NCBI GenBank assembly: GCA_934746785.1 | Contig: CAKVFO010000010.1 | Span: 1 to 36,685, forward strand | From: an uncultured Clostridium sp. | GTDB taxonomy: Bacteria; Bacillota; Clostridia; Clostridiales; Clostridiaceae | Direction of reading: 5' to 3' | Length of the DNA: 36,685 bases | Shown: positions 8,202 to 15,137 of the stretch, in pieces | Position numbering within the stretch: position 1 is the first letter of the stretch | Layout of the letters: each line of letters begins with the position of its first letter | Position numbers and translations under genes: made by a program | Notes under the pieces: model-generated | Told to the model about the DNA's origin: nothing | What the model saw: the letters and a program-made list of their open reading frames with translations, nothing else | Database searches by the model: none

Positions 8202-9872
8202 ATGGAAAGAAAGAAATCAGGCTTTCAAATAATGAAGAGGCTTGTAAAGGAACTTAAGCCTTTAGCACCTATAATGGTTATTACTATAACTATGGGAGTT
8301 TTGGGATTCCTTGCAAGTATAGCAATTGGAAGTTTTGCCGTATTAGCTTTAGGAGCATATCATGATGAAGTATTATTTATAAGTTTTAAAGGTGCAATGA
8401 TAGTGATGGCGGTATGTGCACTATTAAGAGGCTTTTTAAGATATGGGGAACAGCTTTCAGGGCATTACATAGCATTTAAAATCCTTTATATATTAAGAGA
8501 TAAGATATTTAAGAAACTTAGAAAATTAGCACCAGCTAAACTTGAAGGAAAAGAAAAAGGAAATTTAATTTCACTTATTACATCAGATATAGAGCTTTTA
8601 GAAGTTTTTTATGCTCATACTATAGCACCAATATCTATTGCAATTATAACAAATTCAATAATATCAATAGTATTAGGGCTAATAAACCCTTGGTTTGGTA
8701 TTTTAGGAGCTTTATATTTTATAATAGTAGGAGTTGTAATTCCAGTATTTACATCTAAGATGGGAAAAGATGCAGGTGCAGAATATAGAGATATATTTGG
8801 TAAGAGTACTAATTACATTTTGGATTCACTAAGAGGATTAAAGGAAATATTACAATTTAAAAGTGGAGAAGAAAGAATTAATAAGATAAATAGTAATTCA
8901 GAAAAATTAAATGATAGTCTTGATGTAATTAAAGAACATGAAGGATTTATAAGAGCTATTACGGATTTAGTTATTATGCTTGCATTATTAACTATGACAA
9001 CAGTTGGTTTTGTATTATTTGTTAATGATAAAATAAACTTTACACAAATGCTTTTAGCAATAGTAATTACAGCGTCATCTTTTGGACCAGTAGTTGCATT
9101 AAGCAATCTTTCAAATACTTTGTTACAAACTTTTGCATGTGCAGAAAGATTATTTTCAATAATGGATGAAGAACCTCAAGTAAAAGAGGTTATAGATGGT
9201 AATAAGGTAAAAGGAGAAAGAATTTCATTTGAAGATGTTGCTTTCTATTATGAAGGGAGAAAATCACCTATTTTTGATGGAGCATATATTGATATAAAGA
9301 AGGGTGACAAAGTTGCTTTAATAGGGGAAAGTGGTATAGGAAAGAGTACATTTATAAAGCTTATGATGAGATTCTTTGATGTTAATGGAGGAAAGATTGA
9401 ATTAGATAATAATGATATTAAGGGTGTTGAAACAAAGTCTTTAAGAAATAGTCAAACTCTTGTATCTCAAGAAACTTATTTATTTAACGAATCTATAGAA
9501 GATAACATTAAGATAGGAAATAAAGATGCAAGTAGAGATGAAGTGATAAAAGCAGCAAAGAAAGCATCTATCCATGAATTTATAGAAAGTCTTCCAAGAG
9601 GATATGAAACTAATGTAGGAGAACTTGGGGAGAATTTATCTTCTGGAGAAAAACAAAGAATTGGACTTGCTAGAGCATTCTTAAGTAATGGACAGATTCT
9701 TATTATGGATGAGCCTACAAGTAATCTTGATACTTTAAATGAAGGTGAAATTTTAAAATCTATTAAAGAGAATTGTGAAGATAAGACGATAGTTTTAATA
9801 TCTCATAGAAAATCTACAACAGCAGTATGCAATAGAATATTAAAATTAGAAAATGGCTGCTTAATTGAGTAG
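8202..9872 (+). CDS. ABC exporter half-transporter, CydC-like
   Basis: This 556-residue partner of the preceding protein has a membrane domain (about residues 15-310) and an ATPase with Walker A GESGIGKST (from about 375), signature LSSGEKQR (from about 479), Walker B ILIMDEPTSNLD and switch LISHRKST. The signature has Ser where the partner has the second Gly, a mild asymmetry common in heterodimeric exporters. The catalytic Glu is present in both halves. AAGGGAGGT at 8182-8190 lies 11 bases before ATG 8202; a TTG at 8193 is too close to that site. The substrate is not known; heme, siderophore or thiol export all fit the context. Confidence 0.85.
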   Translation: MERKKSGFQIMKRLVKELKPLAPIMVITITMGVLGFLASIAIGSFAVLALGAYHDEVLFISFKGAMIVMAVCALLRGFLRYGEQLSGHYIAFKILYILRDKIFKKLRKLAPAKLEGKEKGNLISLITSDIELLEVFYAHTIAPISIAIITNSIISIVLGLINPWFGILGALYFIIVGVVIPVFTSKMGKDAGAEYRDIFGKSTNYILDSLRGLKEILQFKSGEERINKINSNSEKLNDSLDVIKEHEGFIRAITDLVIMLALLTMTTVGFVLFVNDKINFTQMLLAIVITASSFGPVVALSNLSNTLLQTFACAERLFSIMDEEPQVKEVIDGNKVKGERISFEDVAFYYEGRKSPIFDGAYIDIKKGDKVALIGESGIGKSTFIKLMMRFFDVNGGKIELDNNDIKGVETKSLRNSQTLVSQETYLFNESIEDNIKIGNKDASRDEVIKAAKKASIHEFIESLPRGYETNVGELGENLSSGEKQRIGLARAFLSNGQILIMDEPTSNLDTLNEGEILKSIKENCEDKTIVLISHRKSTTAVCNRILKLENGCLIE

Positions 9873-9877
9873 TAAAT

Positions 9878-9902
9878 AAAGAGGATACAAGTTATCCTCT
9901 TT
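9878..9902. terminator. Hairpin after the ABC pair, weak terminator
   Basis: Perfect 10-bp stem (AAAGAGGATA with TATCCTCTTT) and 5-base loop just after the stop. It is followed by A-rich rather than T-rich DNA, so termination may be partial and transcripts may continue into the next genes. Confidence 0.5.
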
Positions 9903-9909
9903 AAAAAAT

Positions 9910-9930
9910 AAATAATGATAATGATTATTT
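9910..9930. promoter_or_regulatory. Fur-like operator upstream of the YgbA-like gene
   Basis: A symmetric site with arms AAATAAT and ATTATTT around GATAATG. Within it TGATAATGATTATTT (9916-9930) matches 12 of the 14 defined positions of the 7-1-7 Fur consensus. It lies 30 bases before the ATG at 9961. Together with the site at 6345 it suggests common iron control of the cluster. Confidence 0.55.
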
Positions 9931-9960
9931 ATTTCAAATAATGACGAAGGTGATAGAGTA

Positions 9961-10257
9961 ATGGGAAGAATAGAAAGTGAAAAAAAGACTGTAAAGTTAA
10001 TGATAGAAATTTATTGTAAGAAAAAACATAAAACAAAAGATGGCCTTTGTGAAGAATGCCAAGAATTATTGGATTATGCACATAAGAGATTGAGTCTTTG
10101 TAAGTTTGGTGAAAATAAATCTACATGTGGTAGATGTAAAATACATTGTTATAAAAAAGATATGAGAGCAAAAATAAAGGATGTTATGAGATTTTCTGGA
10201 CCAAGAATGATAATTTATTGTCCAAAAGAATTAATTAAACATGCATTAAATAAGTAG
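9961..10257 (+). CDS. YgbA-like (nitrous oxide-stimulated promoter) Cys-rich protein
   Basis: This 98-residue soluble protein is rich in Cys and basic residues. Eight Cys are at 19, 30, 33, 47, 56, 59, 63 and 87, including C-x-x-C pairs (30/33 and 56/59) and the ending RMIIYCPKELIKHAL. The pattern matches the YgbA_NO family, linked in enterobacteria to nitrosative stress. Metal or Fe-S binding is plausible from the Cys spacing but not shown. A ribosome site GAAGGTGA lies at 9946-9953. The family call comes from recall of its motifs. Confidence 0.7.
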   Translation: MGRIESEKKTVKLMIEIYCKKKHKTKDGLCEECQELLDYAHKRLSLCKFGENKSTCGRCKIHCYKKDMRAKIKDVMRFSGPRMIIYCPKELIKHALNK

Positions 10258-10269
10258 GAGAAATAGTTT

Positions 10270-10650
10270 ATGAATAAGGCAAAGAAGTTTCTATATGTCA
10301 CGGCAGGAATAATTGCATTTGGATTAGGTGCAATTGGAGTTATATTACCTATACTTCCTACAACTCCATTTCTGTTATTAGCATCCTATTGTTTTGCTAG
10401 AGGATCAGAAAAATTTAATACTTGGTTTGTTAATACTAATATTTATAAGAAACATCTAGAAAGTTTTGTTACAGAAAGGTCCATGACCTTGAAGCAAAAG
10501 GTTAGTATATTAGCTTTTGCTGATGCTATGATTGCAATACCTTTTATAACAGTCAATAATTTATGGATGAGAATTTGTTTAATAATAGTTGTGCTATTTA
10601 AACTTTATTATTTTACTTTCAAGATAAAGACTATAAAATCAAATATCTAA
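10270..10650 (+). CDS. DUF454 (YbaN-like) membrane protein
   Basis: This 126-residue protein carries the DUF454 hallmark GAIGVILPILPTTPFLLLASYCFARGSEKFNTWF near the N-terminus. One or two membrane spans follow, and two more lie at residues 75-115. The function of the family is unknown; relatives often lie near heme or iron genes, consistent with the Fur boxes here. AGGAG at 10257-10261 begins 2 bases before the previous stop ends, so the two genes are likely translated together. Confidence 0.85.
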   Translation: MNKAKKFLYVTAGIIAFGLGAIGVILPILPTTPFLLLASYCFARGSEKFNTWFVNTNIYKKHLESFVTERSMTLKQKVSILAFADAMIAIPFITVNNLWMRICLIIVVLFKLYYFTFKIKTIKSNI

Positions 10651-10668
10651 GAAAAGGATGGAGTAATT

Positions 10669-10986
10669 ATGGGAAGAGTAGCACATTTATTTTTTACATT
10701 AGCATTACTGTTATATTATGTTCCTAGAGTTTTTAAAGTGAAAAAAAGATTATATATAAATCTACATATTATATCAGGAAGCTTATCTATAGCAGCAATG
10801 TTATATGAATTTATAATTAGAGCTGGAACAGAGGACTTTATTAAGTATTTAGGATTTACAGCTATAATGCTAAGTATAGGTATTTCAGGTTTCTTAATCA
10901 AGAAAAATTATAAATTATGCAAAAATATACATATAGCATCGACTGTTTTATTCTTTCTTTATTTGGCAGGGATAATTATATTTTGA
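10669..10986 (+). CDS. Small four-span membrane protein, unknown
   Basis: This 105-residue hydrophobic protein has about four spans (near residues 5-20, 30-48, 58-77 and 85-105) and short basic loops (KVKKR, KKNYK). I recognise no family. It begins 18 bases after the DUF454 stop with an AAGGATGGAG ribosome site, so it probably belongs to the same transcript. The His residues in the spans (His6, His33, His93) could be heme ligands, but that is speculation. Confidence 0.7.
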   Translation: MGRVAHLFFTLALLLYYVPRVFKVKKRLYINLHIISGSLSIAAMLYEFIIRAGTEDFIKYLGFTAIMLSIGISGFLIKKNYKLCKNIHIASTVLFFLYLAGIIIF

Positions 10987-11044
10987 TAATATGATAATAT
11001 AGTAATAGAGTATTGATTGAAAATGTTATATGGGTGGTAAGTAC

Positions 11045-11308
11045 ATGAAATATTTTTATTATTGTTATGGAGAAATAGTTAACAGTTATATAAGTGCTGT
11101 TAATAATACGATAGTTAAAAAGTTAAAAGAAAAATATAAAGGAAAAGTATATTTTAATTTCGTACCTGAGGGTGGAATTACAAAGTATATCATAAAAGCA
11201 GAACTAGAAGTGAAAAACAAAGATGAGCTTTTGCAGATTCAAAATGATATAAGATATGATGAAATTAGAAGAGGAATAATTTATAGAAGATGGAGTAAAA
11301 GTTCTTAA
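11045..11308 (+). CDS. Small soluble protein, unknown
   Basis: The 87-residue protein starts MKYFYYCYGEIVNSYISAVNNTIVKKLKEKY and has a basic C-terminus (RRGIIYRRWSKSS). No family is recognised. The frame is open from 11030, but GGGTGG at 11032-11037 places the start at ATG 11045. The last seven codons form the 5' arm of the terminator at 11288-11338. It is the last gene of the rightward cluster. Confidence 0.6.
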   Translation: MKYFYYCYGEIVNSYISAVNNTIVKKLKEKYKGKVYFNFVPEGGITKYIIKAELEVKNKDELLQIQNDIRYDEIRRGIIYRRWSKSS

Positions 11309-11342
11309 GAGTAAGTTTTGAGAGCTTTTACTCTATCTTTTA
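11288..11342. terminator. Bidirectional terminator between convergent genes
   Basis: An 18-bp stem (11288-11305 with 11321-11338, two G-U pairs) and a 15-base loop. The 5' arm lies in the end of the 11045 gene, and the leftward dehydrogenase ends two bases past the 3' arm. A T-rich run follows on the plus strand. Confidence 0.75.
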
Positions 11343-12554
11343 TTTTAAAATAAGTTTTCTTACCACACTAGAACAATCTTCTTCATTCATAAGTTTAGGT
11401 ACTGGATATAAAGGATTGGCTTCTTTTAGTGCTTTAGAAACTATAACAGGAATATCTTTTTCTTGTATTTCAGGAATTTTAGTTGGAATATTCATATGTT
11501 CATTCATATGCCTGATTTTTGAAATGGTTATTTTTGCAAGTTCCTCATCGGATTTTGATTTATCACCAAAACCAGAGTAGTTAGCTACATTGGCTAATTT
11601 TTTATATATAGTTTCTCCATAATAATCTAGTACATAAGGTAAGATAACTGCATTAGCTAATCCATGAGGTACATTATATAGTGCGCTTACAGCATGAGAA
11701 ATTGAATGTACATACCCAACTAAAGCAATAGTAAAAGCATTGCCTGCATAGTTTGAAGCTATAAGCATGCTGGTTCTAGCTTCTAAATCACAACCATTTC
11801 CATAAGCTGTCTCTAAGTTTTCAAAAATAAGTTTACAAGCATCTAAAGCTAATTTATTAGTATATTTAGTTCCAGTTGTACCTAAGTAAGCTTCTAGAGC
11901 ATGAGTTAAAGCATCCATTCCTGTTGTTGATGTCATTTTAGGTGGAAGACCTATTGTAAGTCCAGGATCTAAAACAACATATTTTGGCCTTAAAAAAGGA
12001 TGGTTTATTGGATATTTAGCATTGTTTTCATGATCACTTATAACAGCGGTAACAGTACTTTCAGAGCCTGAACCAGCAGTTGTTGGAGCGGCTACAAAGA
12101 AAGGAAGACCATGTCTTATGTTAGCCATATTACGAAGTTTTTTACATGATTTATTTTTATTAGTGTATTTAATACCAATTATTTTTGCACAGTCTAAAGC
12201 AGACCCGCCTCCAACAACGATAATTCCTTTACAGCAGTTCTCAGTAAATATTTTATATCCATTATCAACATCTTTCACTGTAGGATTAGGACTAAATTCT
12301 TTAAAGATAGTGTATTTTATATTGTTATTTTCAAAGTTGTTTAACATAGAAGTCATAGCATCTAGCTTTAAAATAGATTTAGTAGTAACAACAAGTACAT
12401 TATCTATAAAGTTATTTTTTAAAAGGTTATATAAGCTGCTTAAAGAATCAGAACCTGTCATAACTTTTTGGTCAGAATATTTAATTTTCCCAGCAGTATA
12501 TTTAAATACTGTTTGAAAAGTGCGATAGTATGCCTTTTTTATTGTCCAAATCAT
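11340..12554 (-). CDS. Iron-containing alcohol dehydrogenase
   Basis: This 404-residue enzyme of the group III (Fe-ADH) family has the NAD(P)-binding loop GGGSALDCAK (about residues 115-124), TTAGSGSE (about 158-165), and metal ligands in GMDALTHALEAY (Asp214, His218) and GYVHSISHAVSALYNVPHG (His283, His297). The last two spacings match the FucO/YqhD-type family exactly. It would reduce an aldehyde to an alcohol with NAD(P)H in the cytoplasm; the substrate is undetermined, but butanol and 1,3-propanediol dehydrogenases of clostridia belong here. AAGGAGG lies just upstream of the start (complement of about 12562-12568), and an inverted repeat at 12582-12610 could be an operator. It is a single-gene unit. 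Confidence 0.92.
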   Translation of the reverse strand: MIWTIKKAYYRTFQTVFKYTAGKIKYSDQKVMTGSDSLSSLYNLLKNNFIDNVLVVTTKSILKLDAMTSMLNNFENNNIKYTIFKEFSPNPTVKDVDNGYKIFTENCCKGIIVVGGGSALDCAKIIGIKYTNKNKSCKKLRNMANIRHGLPFFVAAPTTAGSGSESTVTAVISDHENNAKYPINHPFLRPKYVVLDPGLTIGLPPKMTSTTGMDALTHALEAYLGTTGTKYTNKLALDACKLIFENLETAYGNGCDLEARTSMLIASNYAGNAFTIALVGYVHSISHAVSALYNVPHGLANAVILPYVLDYYGETIYKKLANVANYSGFGDKSKSDEELAKITISKIRHMNEHMNIPTKIPEIQEKDIPVIVSKALKEANPLYPVPKLMNEEDCSSVVRKLILK

Positions 12555-12581
12555 AAATTCTCCTCCTTATACTATTATACT

Positions 12582-12610
12582 AATAAGTTCAAAGAAATAT
12601 TAAACTTATT
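12582..12610. promoter_or_regulatory. Inverted repeat upstream of the dehydrogenase
   Basis: AATAAGTT at 12582-12589 and AACTTATT at 12603-12610, separated by 13 bases, 28 bases upstream of the dehydrogenase ATG. It does not match the Rex consensus. It is a candidate operator only. Confidence 0.3.
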
Positions 12611-12709
12611 TACATAATAATTCCACATAAAAGATATGTCAATTTATATACATTAAGAATTATTAAAGATTATGTAAGTATAAACGAATATAATGATATA
12701 TTTATATTA

Positions 12710-12910
12710 ATGATTTTTATCGTATGTAGCTTATTTGTATCTATTGCAGCAATGGTAGGAAGGCATGCATTAATATTTAAGACAGATAGTCGAATTAGAA
12801 GGATATAAAAAGGGCGCAATTATACTGCATCAGAAATAAAAGAATCCACAGAGAGATTAGTAGAGCTTACTTCAAATATGGAGGAAGCAGTAAATAAATT
12901 TAGAATTTAA
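12710..12910 (+). pseudogene. Small membrane-protein gene with an in-frame stop
   Basis: One frame reads MIFIVCSLFVSIAAMVGRHALIFKTDSRIRRI, then TAA at 12806-12808, and continues in the same frame as KGRNYTASEIKESTERLVELTSNMEEAVNKFRI and a final TAA. The first part is a membrane span with a basic flank and the second is a likely coiled coil, so together they make a sensible 66-residue protein. One base change (for example GAA to TAA) would explain the break. There is no clear ribosome site before ATG 12710; the frame extends upstream without stop, so the original start may be lost too. The family is not recognised. Confidence 0.5.
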
Positions 12911-13048
12911 GTTTTGCATTTTTGTATTATTTAATAAAATAATTGTAGATAGTTATTAATATATTTTTATATTGAGATAAAAAATTAGCTAATAATACGA
13001 AAAATGAACACAATAATAAAGAAGATAATAAAAATTAAGTATCAATTA

Positions 13049-13057
13049 TGTTATAAT
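13049..13057 (+). promoter_or_regulatory. Extended -10 promoter of pgi
   Basis: TGTTATAAT gives a TG-N extension and perfect -10, about 45 bases before the pgi ATG. No good -35 is seen, as is common for extended -10 promoters. Confidence 0.55.
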
Positions 13058-13101
13058 AATAATGGTAATTTTCCATTTAATAATATTCGGAGGTAATTAA
13101 T

Positions 13102-14451
13102 ATGAAAAAAGGATTGACATTTGACTTATCAAAGACAGCTCCAATGCTTGAAGAACACGAAGTAATGTATATGAGTGAATTCGTTAAATCGGCTCATGAT
13201 ATGTTACACAACAAAACAGGAGCAGGAAATGATTTTTTAGGATGGGTTGACCTTCCTGTAGATTATGATAAAGCTGAATTTGAAAGAATAAAGAAAGCAG
13301 CAGATAAAATAAAGAATGATTCTGATATCCTAGTTGTAATAGGTATTGGTGGATCTTACTTAGGAGCTAGAGCAGCTATAGAAATGCTAACAAGCAACTT
13401 TCATAATGCATTAGATTCTGATAAGAGAAAGACACCAAAAATATTCTATGTAGGAAATAACATAAGTTCAACATATATGTGTGATCTTTTAGAAGCTATT
13501 GAAGGAAAAGATATTTCAGTAAACGTAATTTCTAAGTCAGGAACTACAACTGAACCAGCTATAGCTTTCAGAGTTTTAAAGGGATACATGGAAAAGAAAT
13601 ACGGAAAAGAAGAAGCAAAGAAGAGAATATTTGCTACAACTGATGCAGCTAAGGGAGCTTTAAAGACTTTAGCAGATGCAGAAGGATATGAAACTTTCGT
13701 AATTCCTGATGACGTTGGAGGAAGATTCTCTGTATTAACAGCAGTTGGTCTTTTACCAATAGCAGCAGCAGGTATTAATATAGATGAAATGATGCAAGGC
13801 GCAGCAGATGCAAGAGAAACATATGCTAATCCAAACTTAGCAGAAAATGATTGTTATAAATATGCAGCAGCAAGAAATGCATTATATAACAAAGGTAAGA
13901 ACATTGAATTATTAGTTAATTATGAACCAGCATTACACTATTTCAATGAATGGTGGAAACAATTATTTGGTGAATCAGAAGGAAAAGATGGAAAAGGATT
14001 ATTCCCAGCAGCAGTAGACTTTACAACTGACCTTCACTCAATGGGACAATACATACAAGAAGGTAGAAGAGATCTTATTGAAACTGTTATAAATGTAGAA
14101 ACTCCTAACAAGAAATTAGTTATAGAATCTACAGATGATAACTTAGACGGATTAAACTTCTTAGCAGGAAAAGAAATGGACTTCGTTAACAAGAAGGCAT
14201 TCCAAGGTACTGTAATTGCTCATAATGATGGTGGAGTACCAAATATGATAGTAAATGTACCAGAATTATCACCATATTACTTTGGACAATTAGTTTACTT
14301 CTTCGAAAAGGCAGTAGGAATTAGTGGATATTTACTAGGTGTTAATCCATTTAATCAACCAGGAGTTGAAAAGTACAAGAAGAACATGTTTGCATTACTT
14401 GGTAAACCAGGTTATGAAGATATGAAAGCAGAATTGGAAAAAAGATTCTAA
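13102..14451 (+). CDS. pgi: Glucose-6-phosphate isomerase
   Basis: This 449-residue enzyme interconverts glucose-6-phosphate and fructose-6-phosphate in glycolysis. Its length fits the shorter Gram-positive type. Landmarks are VVIGIGGSYLGARAA (phosphate-binding SIS loop), NVISKSGTTTEPAIAFRVLK, DDVGGRFSVLTAVGLLPIA, FTTDLHSMGQYIQEG (the family signature region with the active-site Gln-Glu) and GVNPFNQPGVEKYKKNMFALL near the end. All are intact. GGAGG at about 13091-13095 precedes ATG 13102. The DUF188 gene begins two bases after the stop. Confidence 0.97.
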   Translation: MKKGLTFDLSKTAPMLEEHEVMYMSEFVKSAHDMLHNKTGAGNDFLGWVDLPVDYDKAEFERIKKAADKIKNDSDILVVIGIGGSYLGARAAIEMLTSNFHNALDSDKRKTPKIFYVGNNISSTYMCDLLEAIEGKDISVNVISKSGTTTEPAIAFRVLKGYMEKKYGKEEAKKRIFATTDAAKGALKTLADAEGYETFVIPDDVGGRFSVLTAVGLLPIAAAGINIDEMMQGAADARETYANPNLAENDCYKYAAARNALYNKGKNIELLVNYEPALHYFNEWWKQLFGESEGKDGKGLFPAAVDFTTDLHSMGQYIQEGRRDLIETVINVETPNKKLVIESTDDNLDGLNFLAGKEMDFVNKKAFQGTVIAHNDGGVPNMIVNVPELSPYYFGQLVYFFEKAVGISGYLLGVNPFNQPGVEKYKKNMFALLGKPGYEDMKAELEKRF

Positions 14452-14453
14452 TT

Positions 14454-14897
14454 ATGAAGATTATTATAGATGGGGATGCTTGTCCAAGCATCCCCATTAT
14501 TGAAGAAATAGCGAAAAAATATTATATTGATGTTTTAATTTACTGTGATTTCAATCACTATATTCAGAGTAATTATTCAGAAGTGAAAATTGTTGATACT
14601 GGATTTCAAAGCGTAGATATGCATGTTATTAATGTTACTGCAAAAGATGATATTGTTATAAGTCAAGACTATGGAGTAGCTGCAATATGTCTTTCAAAAA
14701 GAGCTTTTGTTATAAATCCAAAAGGATATATATATTCAGAAGAGAATATTGATAGATTATTAGAAGAAAGGCATATTTCACAAAAGATACGAAGGAGTGG
14801 TGGAAAAACTCCTAATTCTAAAAAAAGAAGTAAAGAAGATGATATAAGATTGTCATCTAATTTAGAAAGAGTTATTTTACAGGTAATAAAAAAATAA
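14454..14897 (+). CDS. DUF188 (YaiI/YqxD) protein
   Basis: This 147-residue member of the UPF0178/DUF188 family is recognised from the start MKIIIDGDACPSIPIIEEIAKK, DIVISQDYGVAAICLSKRAFVINPKG, and SGGKTPNSKKRSKEDDIRL near the C-terminus. The fold is related to PIN/NYN-type nucleases, with Asp6 and Asp8 and the D-Y-G segment as likely metal ligands; the biological role is not established. It starts two bases after pgi and shares its transcript. A perfect 11-bp hairpin covers codons 6-15. Confidence 0.88.
   Translation: MKIIIDGDACPSIPIIEEIAKKYYIDVLIYCDFNHYIQSNYSEVKIVDTGFQSVDMHVINVTAKDDIVISQDYGVAAICLSKRAFVINPKGYIYSEENIDRLLEERHISQKIRRSGGKTPNSKKRSKEDDIRLSSNLERVILQVIKK
14471..14496 (+). other. Perfect hairpin in the early DUF188 coding region
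   Basis: Stem TGGGGATGCTT with AAGCATCCCCA, 11 bp without mismatch and a 4-base loop, the most GC-rich helix in the region. No T-tract follows. It lies in codons 6-15 and could slow translation or protect the pgi mRNA end. Confidence 0.5.
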
Positions 14898-14910
14898 GGT
14901 TTTAAAATTC

Positions 14911-14946
14911 AGTGGATTGTTGTTTATTACAATGCACTATTTTTTT
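14911..14946 (+). terminator. Intrinsic terminator after pgi-DUF188
   Basis: AGTG with CACT and ATTGT with ACAAT form an interrupted stem around an 8-base loop, followed by a T-tract. It is directly followed by the conserved TATAG motif (14947-14970). Confidence 0.7.
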
Positions 14947-14970
14947 ACATATAGAAAGTTTAAAATTTTT
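14947..14970 (+). repeat. Post-terminator TATAG motif, solo copy
   Basis: After the terminator T-tract the sequence reads ACATATAGAAAGTTTAAAA then Ts. The same pattern (T-tract, 3-4 bases, TATAG, a few purines, TTYAAAAYTTT) forms the left end of both structured elements and recurs at 17938. No folded body follows here. Confidence 0.5.
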
Positions 14971-15096
14971 GTTATTTTAAGTATTAATATATAGAGTCTT
15001 TTGCTTTATCTATAGAAATTTATAAGATTATAAATTAAAATAAATAATGATGTATGAAAAAAGAGAAAATGATTATTAGTATAAATTTACATAATA

Positions 15097-15105
15097 TGGT
15101 AAAAT
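15097..15105 (+). promoter_or_regulatory. Extended -10 promoter of the Y_Y_Y-repeat gene
   Basis: TGGTAAAAT, a TG-N extension before TAAAAT, ends 32 bases before the ATG at 15138. No strong -35 is seen. Confidence 0.4.
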
Positions 15106-15137
15106 GGTAAGTATCAAGGTTGAGAGGTGATACTTAA

